Source: Candidatus Rifleibacteriota bacterium
Lineage (GTDB): Bacteria > Muiribacteriota > Ozemobacteria > Ozemobacterales > Ozemobacteraceae
DNA length: 64,000 nt
Direction: 5' to 3'
Assembly: GCA_012517355.1 (NCBI GenBank)
Contig: JAAYVD010000040.1
Location: forward strand, 1 to 64,000
Shown: positions 9,353 to 17,941 of the stretch, piece by piece
Layout of the letters: every line of letters begins with the position of its first letter
Position numbering within the stretch: the stretch's first letter is position 1
The notes under the pieces: model-generated
What the model was told of the DNA's origin: nothing
The model's database searches: none
The model's input: only the letters and a program-made list of their open reading frames with translations
Program-made: the position numbers and the translations under genes

Positions 9353-11496
9353 CGGAAGGCCGGAAAACCTTCCTCCCCAGTTCGCCTGGGGAGAGGTGTG
9401 ATGACGTGAAATCAACCGAAGGTTCCCATCATTCCGACGGCGGGGGCCGAACAGCCAATCCCCACGATGTGGGGGTGGAAGACTTCGCCGAAGTTCTCCT
9501 TGCCGAGTTGTCGGCGGCATCCGCTGACCGGCGAAGGCTCGCCGCCGCCGGATTGAGCCGTTCGCTGGGGTTTTCCGTGGTCCAACAGGAACGGCTGGCC
9601 CTGCTGTTGCACGCCGAGACCGATCCCCAGGTCCGGGTGTTGATTCAGCAGGCCATTGAAAATGGCCGGCCTGCCGATGCGGGTGACGGGACCAACCCGC
9701 TGGATTGGGATCTCACCGTCCGGTTGGCGGTGGTGAAAAGTCTTCCGTGTCCGCTTGACCTCGGTCGGGACCAGGTAACGAAGAAGTGGTTCCTCGGCGA
9801 AACCGATGCGGGAGTGCTCGTCATCTTCCTTGGCAAACTGGTCTCGGTTGCCGATGCGGTCGTTGCCGATCGCCTGCAGGAACTCCTTCGGCGATCCGAT
9901 TGGCCCACCATCCAGGTGCGCGCCCTCCGTCTGCTCGCCGGCCACGATATCGACCGGGTCAGCGAACTCCTTGCCGGCTTCCTCGTTTCGGGGCATCCCT
10001 TGCTGAGGATCGAGACGGTTCGGGTTTTGGAACGGCATTTTCCTGCCGAGGCCGCCCGTTTCCTGCGAGAAGCCCTTCTCTCCTCAGATCCGGAAATGCG
10101 TTTTGCGGGATTGCAGGCAGCCTTTACCGTGGATTTCCGTGAGATCGCCCTCGCGGTCCAACATATTCTCCTGCAGGAAACCGATTCCGGCGTGCTTCGG
10201 CTGGCCGTCATTCTCGCCGTGAACAATCCGGATCCCGAGATCGCCTTGCGCCTCCACGCCAAGGCTCTTCGGGCGACAGGCGGACGATCGGCCGTCCTCC
10301 ACCAGATTTCCACCAAACTCTTTGAGGCGAGCAAACTGATCGGCCTGGTGGCTCGGGAAGTCACCCCTGACCTCTTTTTTCACCAGTCTCTGGCGTCTCC
10401 TGCCCCGACCCCGGTTGTGGCCGGCCCCTCAGCTTCGGGCGAAGACGCACCCAGGGTCGATGCTCCCGCGGAGGAGGTTCCTTTCGCCCCGGTTCCGCCA
10501 TCGGCTGCCGAACTCCTCGCTCAATTGAAGAGCCGGAATCCCCGGGAAGTGGCTGCCGCGGTGGATGCCCTCGGAAAAAGCGCACCGGAAGAGCTTCTGC
10601 CGCATCTCCAGTCGTTGTTGCGCCATGCCGATCCGAGAGTCCGTCTCAAGATGCAGGGAGTCCTCGAACGCATCGATCCGGGGGCTGTACAAAGCGTTCT
10701 GCAAAATCTTCTCCGGCAACCCACCGCCGCGGTCCGACAGCAGGGGGTGCGCCTGGGGTCCTTGATGGATCCGGTATCGGTGATGCCGTTCCTGCTCGAA
10801 GCGTATGACCGGGAAACGGACCCTGGACTGAAGCGTGACCTCGAATTGTTCTTCGTGAACAATCCATCCCCCAGTCTGCTGCGGCATCTCATCCAACGCC
10901 TGGCGGTTCGGGAGGAACGCGTGGTGAGGGCTCCCGAGGTGGTCGCCCAGGTCCATGCCGGCCTGAGCTCCCTGGCCGGAGGCGAAACCCCTCCACTGGC
11001 GGTCTTGCTCGAGGAGCATGCCCCCCATCCTGCACCGGTCCTGCCGACGATGACAAGGCTGGCCAAAGATCTCCGGCAGATCCATTTCGACCCGGATCGA
11101 CCGGGTTCCCGCGGCTGGAAAGGATTCTTCCAGGAATGGTGGGAAGCCCTTCGTCATCAGGAGGGTTTCCCGACGCGTTGGGCCATGGTGGCAGGAGTGG
11201 GACTGGTGACCCTCCTCGGGCTGGGGATCTCCCGGTCATGGACCCTGTCTGCACCCACCGTGGATCGGCAAACCACGGATACGGCAATACGCGAGGAGGT
11301 GATCCTCGATGGCCGGGTCGTCGCCGTGAGCCCGCAACAGGTTATTGTCAAGACATCCACGGGGATCTTCAGGATCGGTGGTGGCGATTTCGGCTCGGTG
11401 CAACCAGGCTGGGTGGGGAAGATCAAAGTCCGCCCGAACGGCTCCCCAACGAAGTCAAATCCGACCGACGGCCAGTTTGTGGCTTGGGAACGGTAG
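9349..11496 (+). CDS. HEAT-repeat protein with C-terminal TM segment
   Basis: Repeated alpha motifs (DPQVRVLIQQA, DPEMRFAGLQAAF, DPRVRLKMQGVLERID), C-terminal WAMVAGVGLVTLLGLGISR. GTG start overlaps the previous stop. Confidence 0.82.
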   Translation: MTEGRKTFLPSSPGERCDDVKSTEGSHHSDGGGRTANPHDVGVEDFAEVLLAELSAASADRRRLAAAGLSRSLGFSVVQQERLALLLHAETDPQVRVLIQQAIENGRPADAGDGTNPLDWDLTVRLAVVKSLPCPLDLGRDQVTKKWFLGETDAGVLVIFLGKLVSVADAVVADRLQELLRRSDWPTIQVRALRLLAGHDIDRVSELLAGFLVSGHPLLRIETVRVLERHFPAEAARFLREALLSSDPEMRFAGLQAAFTVDFREIALAVQHILLQETDSGVLRLAVILAVNNPDPEIALRLHAKALRATGGRSAVLHQISTKLFEASKLIGLVAREVTPDLFFHQSLASPAPTPVVAGPSASGEDAPRVDAPAEEVPFAPVPPSAAELLAQLKSRNPREVAAAVDALGKSAPEELLPHLQSLLRHADPRVRLKMQGVLERIDPGAVQSVLQNLLRQPTAAVRQQGVRLGSLMDPVSVMPFLLEAYDRETDPGLKRDLELFFVNNPSPSLLRHLIQRLAVREERVVRAPEVVAQVHAGLSSLAGGETPPLAVLLEEHAPHPAPVLPTMTRLAKDLRQIHFDPDRPGSRGWKGFFQEWWEALRHQEGFPTRWAMVAGVGLVTLLGLGISRSWTLSAPTVDRQTTDTAIREEVILDGRVVAVSPQQVIVKTSTGIFRIGGGDFGSVQPGWVGKIKVRPNGSPTKSNPTDGQFVAWER

Positions 11497-11513
11497 CAGG
11501 CTCAGGAGCAGGA

Positions 11514-12155
11514 TCAAGGGGGCGGCCGATACCATGAGCTCTGCAGCGCACGGATGAAACGCACCGGGAAAACCCGTGCCGGAAAGTCCTGCCTGATCGG
11601 GGGGGCTCCCTGGGCCCGGCGGTTGATCTCGAAACTCATCGTCACCTCGAACCAGGCGGAAAGCAGACGGGCCTCGCTGGCCAATCCCAAGGCGGGGTCG
11701 GTCGTTGCCTCGAGGCGCCGGATGATCGGGGTCCCGTCCACGGTCCACAGGGTCAGGCACGCGGCGTCGAAGCGGGTGACCAGGCCCCGACACAGGGTAC
11801 TCGTGATTCCATTCCGGGAGCGGATCACCCCCCGGGATTCCGTGGCAAGCCGGTAGGAAACGGGAACCAGGTTGCCGTTTTCCAGCGCGGTGAAGCCAAT
11901 CCCCCCCTGATCGGCGGTCATGGCCGATCGGATCTGCTGGGCGGGGGATCCGGTCCCCGTTCCCATGCAGTCTTCGAGATCATTCCGCAGGGCCGCCAGA
12001 AGGCGGGCGGCTTCGGCCGTGATCTGGCCATGTTCGTCGAGGGCGGTGGATTGTCGGAACGAATGGGTCAGCAGGCGGAAGACCACGAGGAGCAGAAGCG
12101 AAAAGACCAGGATGGTGACGATGGTCTCGACGAGGGTCCAGCCTCTCCGGTTCAC
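11514..12155 (-). CDS. Prepilin-type N-terminal methylation protein (PilW/GspJ-like pseudopilin)
   Basis: GTG at 12155 (GTGA overlap): VNRRGWTLVETIVTILVFSLLLLVVFRLLTHSFRQST. Confidence 0.85.
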   Translation of the reverse strand: MNRRGWTLVETIVTILVFSLLLLVVFRLLTHSFRQSTALDEHGQITAEAARLLAALRNDLEDCMGTGTGSPAQQIRSAMTADQGGIGFTALENGNLVPVSYRLATESRGVIRSRNGITSTLCRGLVTRFDAACLTLWTVDGTPIIRRLEATTDPALGLASEARLLSAWFEVTMSFEINRRAQGAPPIRQDFPARVFPVRFIRALQSSWYRPPP

Positions 12156-12586
12156 AGCCGCCACTCCGTGAAGGCCGTCAGCGTCACGTTGTGGACCGGG
12201 CCACTCCCCCAGAAGACTCTGACCGTCATCCATTTCAGGCTCGGGGATTCGGTGAGGAAGACGTCGAGCCGGGCCTCCATGTCCTTCGGGAGAGGCCTCG
12301 TGATCACGATCGAGTCGGGAAAAGCCGGCCACAAAGGGGTGATCGAGGCTATCCCTCCGAGGTTCAGATCCGTGCAGGGCTGAACCGCCTCGAACGGCAT
12401 GCTCTGCAACTGCTCGATCACTTCCTCCGCCCAACAGGTGGCCGCCAGCTCCTCCTGGGACAACCGCTGGGTCCGGGAGACCGTCGTCAGCACGTTGATG
12501 ACGGGGAGCAGGCCGATCCCGAGAATGGCCACGGCGACGATCACCTCCAGCAAGGTCGTGCCGCGAAAGCCGGGGGATCTCATCAC
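12152..12586 (-). CDS. Prepilin-type protein (PilV/GspI-like)
   Basis: MMRSPGFRGTTLLEVIVAVAILGIGLLPVINVLTTVSRTQRLSQEELAATCWAEEVIE. Confidence 0.87.
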   Translation of the reverse strand: MMRSPGFRGTTLLEVIVAVAILGIGLLPVINVLTTVSRTQRLSQEELAATCWAEEVIEQLQSMPFEAVQPCTDLNLGGIASITPLWPAFPDSIVITRPLPKDMEARLDVFLTESPSLKWMTVRVFWGSGPVHNVTLTAFTEWRL

Positions 12587-14754
12587 ATCTCCCGCTGCAC
12601 GACCAGGGTCCGGGTGATGTCAGAGAGATGCGCCCGGTACAGGTACTTCATACTGTCGGCGGTCGGATCGAAAGCGCTGTCGAACACCACCTGGCCCCCG
12701 GCGGGAAAGGCATTGGGGGCCAATCGCCCGACGGCCATCCCGCCTCTCAGGTCGATCGGGCGGGAAGGGTCCAGGGTCCGGACGGTGCCGTTCAGGGCAA
12801 CGAGATAGACATTCGCCCGGCCTCCCTGGGCCGGATCGAGTTCGACATCGCCATCGAGAACGACCACGGTGAGCATCTGATAAGGGTCCGGCCCCGGTTC
12901 GAGTCGACCGATGCGCACGTTGCCCTGCTCGACGATCAGGATCCCCCCCTTCCGGAGGATCCCGGGAGAGGGGAGAGCCAGTACCCCAGCGGACTCGCCG
13001 GGGACGACCACGGCCCCATCGAGTTCCAGGCTCCCATCGCTGCCCGAGGTGAAGAGCCGAAAGAACTCCTTCTGGTCGCGGACCCGATAGACCGCCTTGC
13101 CCAAGAGGAATTCCTTGGGGAGCTTTTCCAGGTCCCCGTTCTGGAAAAACGGGACGGAGCGCGCCAGCGAAGGATGGAACGACAGATCGCAGGTGCTCAC
13201 CGGCCCTCCGAAGAAGGACTGTTTGGCGCCGAAACCTCCCGGTTGGGAGAAGAAGAGGTTGTCGTAGGCCTGAAGATAGGGTTCGGTCTTCAGATGCGAA
13301 GACCATGTCCGGTATTCGTCCTGCGATGGGAAGATGTTCCCCGGGCGAAACCAATTCTCGTCCATGCGGATCTCGGTTCCAGGACGCAGATCCCCGGAAA
13401 CACAGGCCGTTGCGACGTTAGGGAACAGGGCCGGCACCGCCAGTCCGTCGTTCGACTGCGGAATGCAGCCCAATATGGCATCCCGGGTCGTGTTTCCCGT
13501 GCAGTCGACCACGACCCCGGCGTATTCCGCATAGCGGCGGTATACCTCGCCCAGCACAAGGGCTGGGGAAGGGTTGACCCGTGAGCCGAAGAGGTGGAGA
13601 ACCGAGGAACGCATCCGTGGGTCGCACCTCACCGGTGGTTTGGGGAAGGAAACCGACAGACGGTCCTGGAGGTTCATGTCCCCTCCATTCGCATCCGTGG
13701 TGTGGAATCCGGCCACGATGAAGTTCAGGATGAAGGCGAACGGGTTGGGCAGGTCCGCCCCATTGAGGCTCTGCGGATGCCGGTTGGCGGAAAACCCGGG
13801 TGGTGGGCTGAAGAAATCCGGTGGGTTTTTGGGGAAGTAGGACGGTTGCTTGGGAGGAGTGCCGAGCTGGAAGAAGGTGAAGTTCTCTCCGAACTCGTCA
13901 TGGTTCCCGGCCGTCACGTTCAGGGTGACCCGGCCGCCGCCGAGATAGAAATAGCCGCGTTCCCGGTAGCTCTCCGGCTGGTCTGGGTTCACCTGGCCGC
14001 GATCGAGGCCGCCTCCGGCCGAGAAGACCACCGGGAGCATCCAGGTATCGGGGCTTTCGCGATCATCGGGGAGACCATCCAAGGTGTTGGCAAAGAGATT
14101 GTAGGCATCCGGGTTCGGTTCCACCTGCCGGACGAACAGGGTGAACTTGCCCAGGACTCCCGGCACCAGGCTGAGGACGCGGAGTTCCCGTTCCTCATCG
14201 ATGACGGTGGTGCAACCACCGCAATCGCCTTCTGCCCGAAAGTGGAGCAGGAGGCTTCGCTCCACCTCGTCGGCCCCTCCGGTCGTCACCCCCAGAAGCT
14301 TGGGGGAAAGGGGTTCGAGGCGGGAAATCCAGACCGCCACCCGGGCGGCGGATCGGGGTGAGAGGCTGATCAGATCCTGAAGAGGCGCCTGGTCGATGGG
14401 AAGCGACGTTCCGGTGGCCAGGGAAGGGTTCTGCAGGGTGACGGCGATCCCGCTTTGCGGAAGCCTCATCTGATCGGTGATCTGGGCCACGGCGCAGGCG
14501 ATGGCGGACCGGGCAAGAAGGGATGACTGTCTCCGGTCGATGAGACTCCGCATCTGGCGGAGATTCTGCGCGGCAAACCAGTGGGAGGAGAAGACCATGA
14601 TGGTCACGATGACGAGGGCCGAAATGACCAGGAAAAGGGACATGCCTCGTCGATCCGAAGCACGATGAGGCCACCGCCCTCGAACGGCCCGGTGGCCGGA
14701 GAAGATTGCGAGGCCCATGTGTTCCATCCCTGCCAGTCGGTGAATTGGCCTCAT
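12583..14754 (-). CDS. Large PilX-like protein with N-terminal TM
   Basis: RRGMSLFLVISALVIVTIMVFSSHWFAAQNLRQMRSL...LLARSAIACAVAQITDQM. ATGA overlap with the 12586 gene; C-terminus similar in layout to 43059..45044. Confidence 0.82.
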   Translation of the reverse strand: MRPIHRLAGMEHMGLAIFSGHRAVRGRWPHRASDRRGMSLFLVISALVIVTIMVFSSHWFAAQNLRQMRSLIDRRQSSLLARSAIACAVAQITDQMRLPQSGIAVTLQNPSLATGTSLPIDQAPLQDLISLSPRSAARVAVWISRLEPLSPKLLGVTTGGADEVERSLLLHFRAEGDCGGCTTVIDEERELRVLSLVPGVLGKFTLFVRQVEPNPDAYNLFANTLDGLPDDRESPDTWMLPVVFSAGGGLDRGQVNPDQPESYRERGYFYLGGGRVTLNVTAGNHDEFGENFTFFQLGTPPKQPSYFPKNPPDFFSPPPGFSANRHPQSLNGADLPNPFAFILNFIVAGFHTTDANGGDMNLQDRLSVSFPKPPVRCDPRMRSSVLHLFGSRVNPSPALVLGEVYRRYAEYAGVVVDCTGNTTRDAILGCIPQSNDGLAVPALFPNVATACVSGDLRPGTEIRMDENWFRPGNIFPSQDEYRTWSSHLKTEPYLQAYDNLFFSQPGGFGAKQSFFGGPVSTCDLSFHPSLARSVPFFQNGDLEKLPKEFLLGKAVYRVRDQKEFFRLFTSGSDGSLELDGAVVVPGESAGVLALPSPGILRKGGILIVEQGNVRIGRLEPGPDPYQMLTVVVLDGDVELDPAQGGRANVYLVALNGTVRTLDPSRPIDLRGGMAVGRLAPNAFPAGGQVVFDSAFDPTADSMKYLYRAHLSDITRTLVVQREM

Positions 14755-14800
14755 GGTATCACTTCAGCCTGGGGTGGAAAACGCCTTGCGGCATCCTCGT

Positions 14801-17800
14801 CTACACCGTTGAAGGGCCGGCGCGTTTCACGATCAGCATCGTCACATCATCGCTCCAGGGGCATTCTCCCGTGTACTCCCGGACATCCTCCAGCACCCCA
14901 TGGATCACCTCATCCGGGGGGGCTTCAACACGTCGTTGCAAGGCCGATTCCAGGCGGTCGTACCCGAAGGGGGTGCCGGTCCGGTCGGTTGCTTCCGCGG
15001 AACCGTCAGAATACAGGATCAAGGTTTCGCCGCGCTCCAGGACCGTTTCGACAGTCCGGTAGGTGGGTTTGACCATGGCCCCGACTGGGAGGCTGACCTG
15101 ATTCAGATGTCTCAGAGTACCGCTGGGCCCGAAGATCGGGGGAAATGCCTGTCCCCCGTTGGCAAATCTCAGCACGCCGGTCTCGAGATCGACGTGCCCG
15201 ATGAACAGGGTCATGATGCGCTTGCGGGCCAGCCAACCGAACATCAGACCATTCAGATACGCGAGGAAATCGGCCGGGGTTCGGTCCTGGTGAGGGAACG
15301 CCAGGACGGCCGATCTCACCATCGCCACGACGATGGCGGCGGGCAATCCATGGCCGGAAACATCGCCGAGGGCGATCAACCAACGCCCGGGAGCAATCGA
15401 CAGGAGATCGAAGTAATCGCCGCCGACCAGATTGAGCATCCGCGATTGCCCCAAGGCGGTGAACTCCCTCTCGACGAGCGGCTTGCACGGGAGAAAGGAG
15501 TCCTGCACCACCTTGGCGATGTTCAACGCCCGCAGATGCTCGAGGGTCAACCTGAACAGCCGTTCGAGACGCCGGAACTCCTCGATCCGGGAAGGGAGGG
15601 TCATGGGTCGGAAATCGCCACGCTGCATGGCCTGGACCGTCCTCTGCACGGTCTCGAGGGGCCTCACCAACTGGCTCTGGAACATCAGGAGAATGCCCAA
15701 AAGGAGGGTCACGATCGAAAGGCCGCCCAGAAGGTAGGTCACCTTTCCTGATGAAAAACGACCGATGATCCTGGCCGTCGGTTGGATGGCAACGAAGGTG
15801 ATCTGGGGCAGGATCGAGTTGCGACGGGCTCCGATGAGGTATTCTTGTCGATCGGCGGGATCCTTCATCACCCCCTGGACCATTCTCCCGAGGGGTGATG
15901 AGGTCGGCAGATGAGTGGCGAGGAGCCTCTGAAGGCGGTCGTTCTTCCCGCCGGTTTTCATGAAAGCCGGGGTGAGATACACGAACTGCCCGGTCCGGGC
16001 GCCCCGGCGCCGTTCCCACACCAGTCGGCGGAACTGTTCGAACAGGGTGAGACCGGAAAAGCGCAGACTGACCATGGCGTGGGCAATCCCGCGATCGTCA
16101 CGGATGAGATCGAGAAACTGGAACCCGACGTCATCGGGAAGGAGGATCCGGGTGAAACGCCCTTTGTTGGCAGAGAGGAGGTTGATCACTCCCGTCGGGT
16201 CCTGGGTCCCTCCCCCCGCGATGGCGGCCATGATGACTTCATTCATGTTCCCAACGGCGGTCTCGGGAACATCGAGACCTGCCTTCCTGTTTTCGAAGGC
16301 GCAGACCCGGCGGCCGAAAAACTGCAGGAAATGCTGATGCCGGCCTTCCAGGAGAGTGCGGGCGCCAAGAACCCACTCGCGCCAGTTCCGACCGGCCTCG
16401 AAGGGGTGAAAGGAAGGAGAGGCCAGGATCTCCAGCTCCACGGACGTGTTGATGCCGGCCCCAAACCAGGCATCCATCACCCGACGCCGTCGGGAGGTGG
16501 GGAAGGTCAGCACCCGGGTGAGCGGGAACCGTGTCTTGCTGCAGGCGGGGAGCAAAAGTTGGCCTTGCGAGCCGACGATCTCGAAGGAACCGGGTTCGAG
16601 GCGGAGGAGGATCTGCCGTTTGATCCACTCCAGGTTCGTTGGCGGATACCTGGGGATGGCACGGTGAAGCAGGCGGCGGATGCTCCTTTCCCGGGCGAGG
16701 ATGAAGCGCGAGAACTCCCGCATCATCCGGTCATGGTCCTCGACCATGGCCTGGCAACTGCGCGAGATCCCTGAATACTCGTGGATCGAGGCGAGGGATC
16801 GGCCCAGGGTTCCGAACAACAGAGCCCCACAGCCTCCGCTGGCCAGCAGGACGAGGGCGAGCTTGTCCCGCACCGGCAGGGTGGATCCGCGACAATGGAT
16901 GAACCACCACCCCAGCAGCACCAGGGAGGCGGCGGTGACCAGGCTGATGACAAACACGGTGGTTGCCGCCATGGGAGGGTTCCCTTCGGTCCACCCGAAG
17001 AGGAGTCCCCATTCGCGATCGGCCAGGGCCACCGTCACCGTGTCCTGGCCAACGGAAATGGAATCTGTCCCCCTCCCCGAAATCTGGCGAAGCACCTTTG
17101 ACGGGAAACGATCCGCGGAAGTCAGAACTTTCCCGTTTTGCACGATCCCCACCTGGATCCCCATCCGTCGAGCCGCCGCCAGGGCCTGCCGCGCCAGGGT
17201 CGCACGCTCCACGCCCTGGCGATGCACCCTCACAAAGGCGAAGCACCCGGAGGCGATCGGGCTGGGAAGGGGGGACCACAGCAGCCAGGAATTCATCGGA
17301 AAATCAGAGACATGAACCGGTTGATGGGGTTGCCAGAGACCGGGATGGTCGAGGGGCAGGACCAGCAGGCTGCCGTCGGGAAACCGATACCGGCGGCTAC
17401 GCAGTCGGATCGACCAATTGGAGCCGAAAAGAGGGGGATCCAGGTCATTGGCCCATTGCCGGAAGAAAGCCCTTTGCAGCGGCCATCTCTTTTCGGCCAG
17501 GTGGTGGGCCCAGAGAATCGCGGCCAGTTTCTCCATCGGGGGAATCGAAGCCGCGGTCATGGAGACCGGGATGAAGTCCCGGGGGCGACAGAGGTCGATG
17601 CTCACGGCGTTTGCTCCCAGGATTTCCGTGAGGCCGGCCTTGGTCTCGGCCAACCACCTTGCCGGAGTGGGAGCCGAGGAGGCCTGCTTGCGAACCTTTT
17701 GCCAAGCCCGGGTGAGAATCCACTCCGGTTCCAGCATCCGTTGGAACCGTTGGATATCCAGAGACAACCGCCAGTGATGTCGGGACCCTTCCGCCTCCGA

Positions 17801-17941
17801 GCTGACCAGTTCGGAGAGTTGCAGACTCCGGCTGCCGAGCCACGCCAGAGCCGAGGAAAGAATGACCAGGATGATGACCTGGCCCTGCCAACCGAAACCC
17901 CCTTTTGTCCGGGAATCAGTCATGTCCCGCATCCCTGGCAC
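14801..17941 (-). CDS. Membrane SpoIIE-family PP2C phosphatase with HAMP region (catalytic motifs intact)
   Basis: VGGDYFDLLS...LIALGDVSGHGLPAAI...LYSDGSAEATDRTG...PWSDDVTMLIVKR. Confidence 0.9.
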   Translation of the reverse strand: MPGMRDMTDSRTKGGFGWQGQVIILVILSSALAWLGSRSLQLSELVSSEAEGSRHHWRLSLDIQRFQRMLEPEWILTRAWQKVRKQASSAPTPARWLAETKAGLTEILGANAVSIDLCRPRDFIPVSMTAASIPPMEKLAAILWAHHLAEKRWPLQRAFFRQWANDLDPPLFGSNWSIRLRSRRYRFPDGSLLVLPLDHPGLWQPHQPVHVSDFPMNSWLLWSPLPSPIASGCFAFVRVHRQGVERATLARQALAAARRMGIQVGIVQNGKVLTSADRFPSKVLRQISGRGTDSISVGQDTVTVALADREWGLLFGWTEGNPPMAATTVFVISLVTAASLVLLGWWFIHCRGSTLPVRDKLALVLLASGGCGALLFGTLGRSLASIHEYSGISRSCQAMVEDHDRMMREFSRFILARERSIRRLLHRAIPRYPPTNLEWIKRQILLRLEPGSFEIVGSQGQLLLPACSKTRFPLTRVLTFPTSRRRRVMDAWFGAGINTSVELEILASPSFHPFEAGRNWREWVLGARTLLEGRHQHFLQFFGRRVCAFENRKAGLDVPETAVGNMNEVIMAAIAGGGTQDPTGVINLLSANKGRFTRILLPDDVGFQFLDLIRDDRGIAHAMVSLRFSGLTLFEQFRRLVWERRRGARTGQFVYLTPAFMKTGGKNDRLQRLLATHLPTSSPLGRMVQGVMKDPADRQEYLIGARRNSILPQITFVAIQPTARIIGRFSSGKVTYLLGGLSIVTLLLGILLMFQSQLVRPLETVQRTVQAMQRGDFRPMTLPSRIEEFRRLERLFRLTLEHLRALNIAKVVQDSFLPCKPLVEREFTALGQSRMLNLVGGDYFDLLSIAPGRWLIALGDVSGHGLPAAIVVAMVRSAVLAFPHQDRTPADFLAYLNGLMFGWLARKRIMTLFIGHVDLETGVLRFANGGQAFPPIFGPSGTLRHLNQVSLPVGAMVKPTYRTVETVLERGETLILYSDGSAEATDRTGTPFGYDRLESALQRRVEAPPDEVIHGVLEDVREYTGECPWSDDVTMLIVKRAGPSTV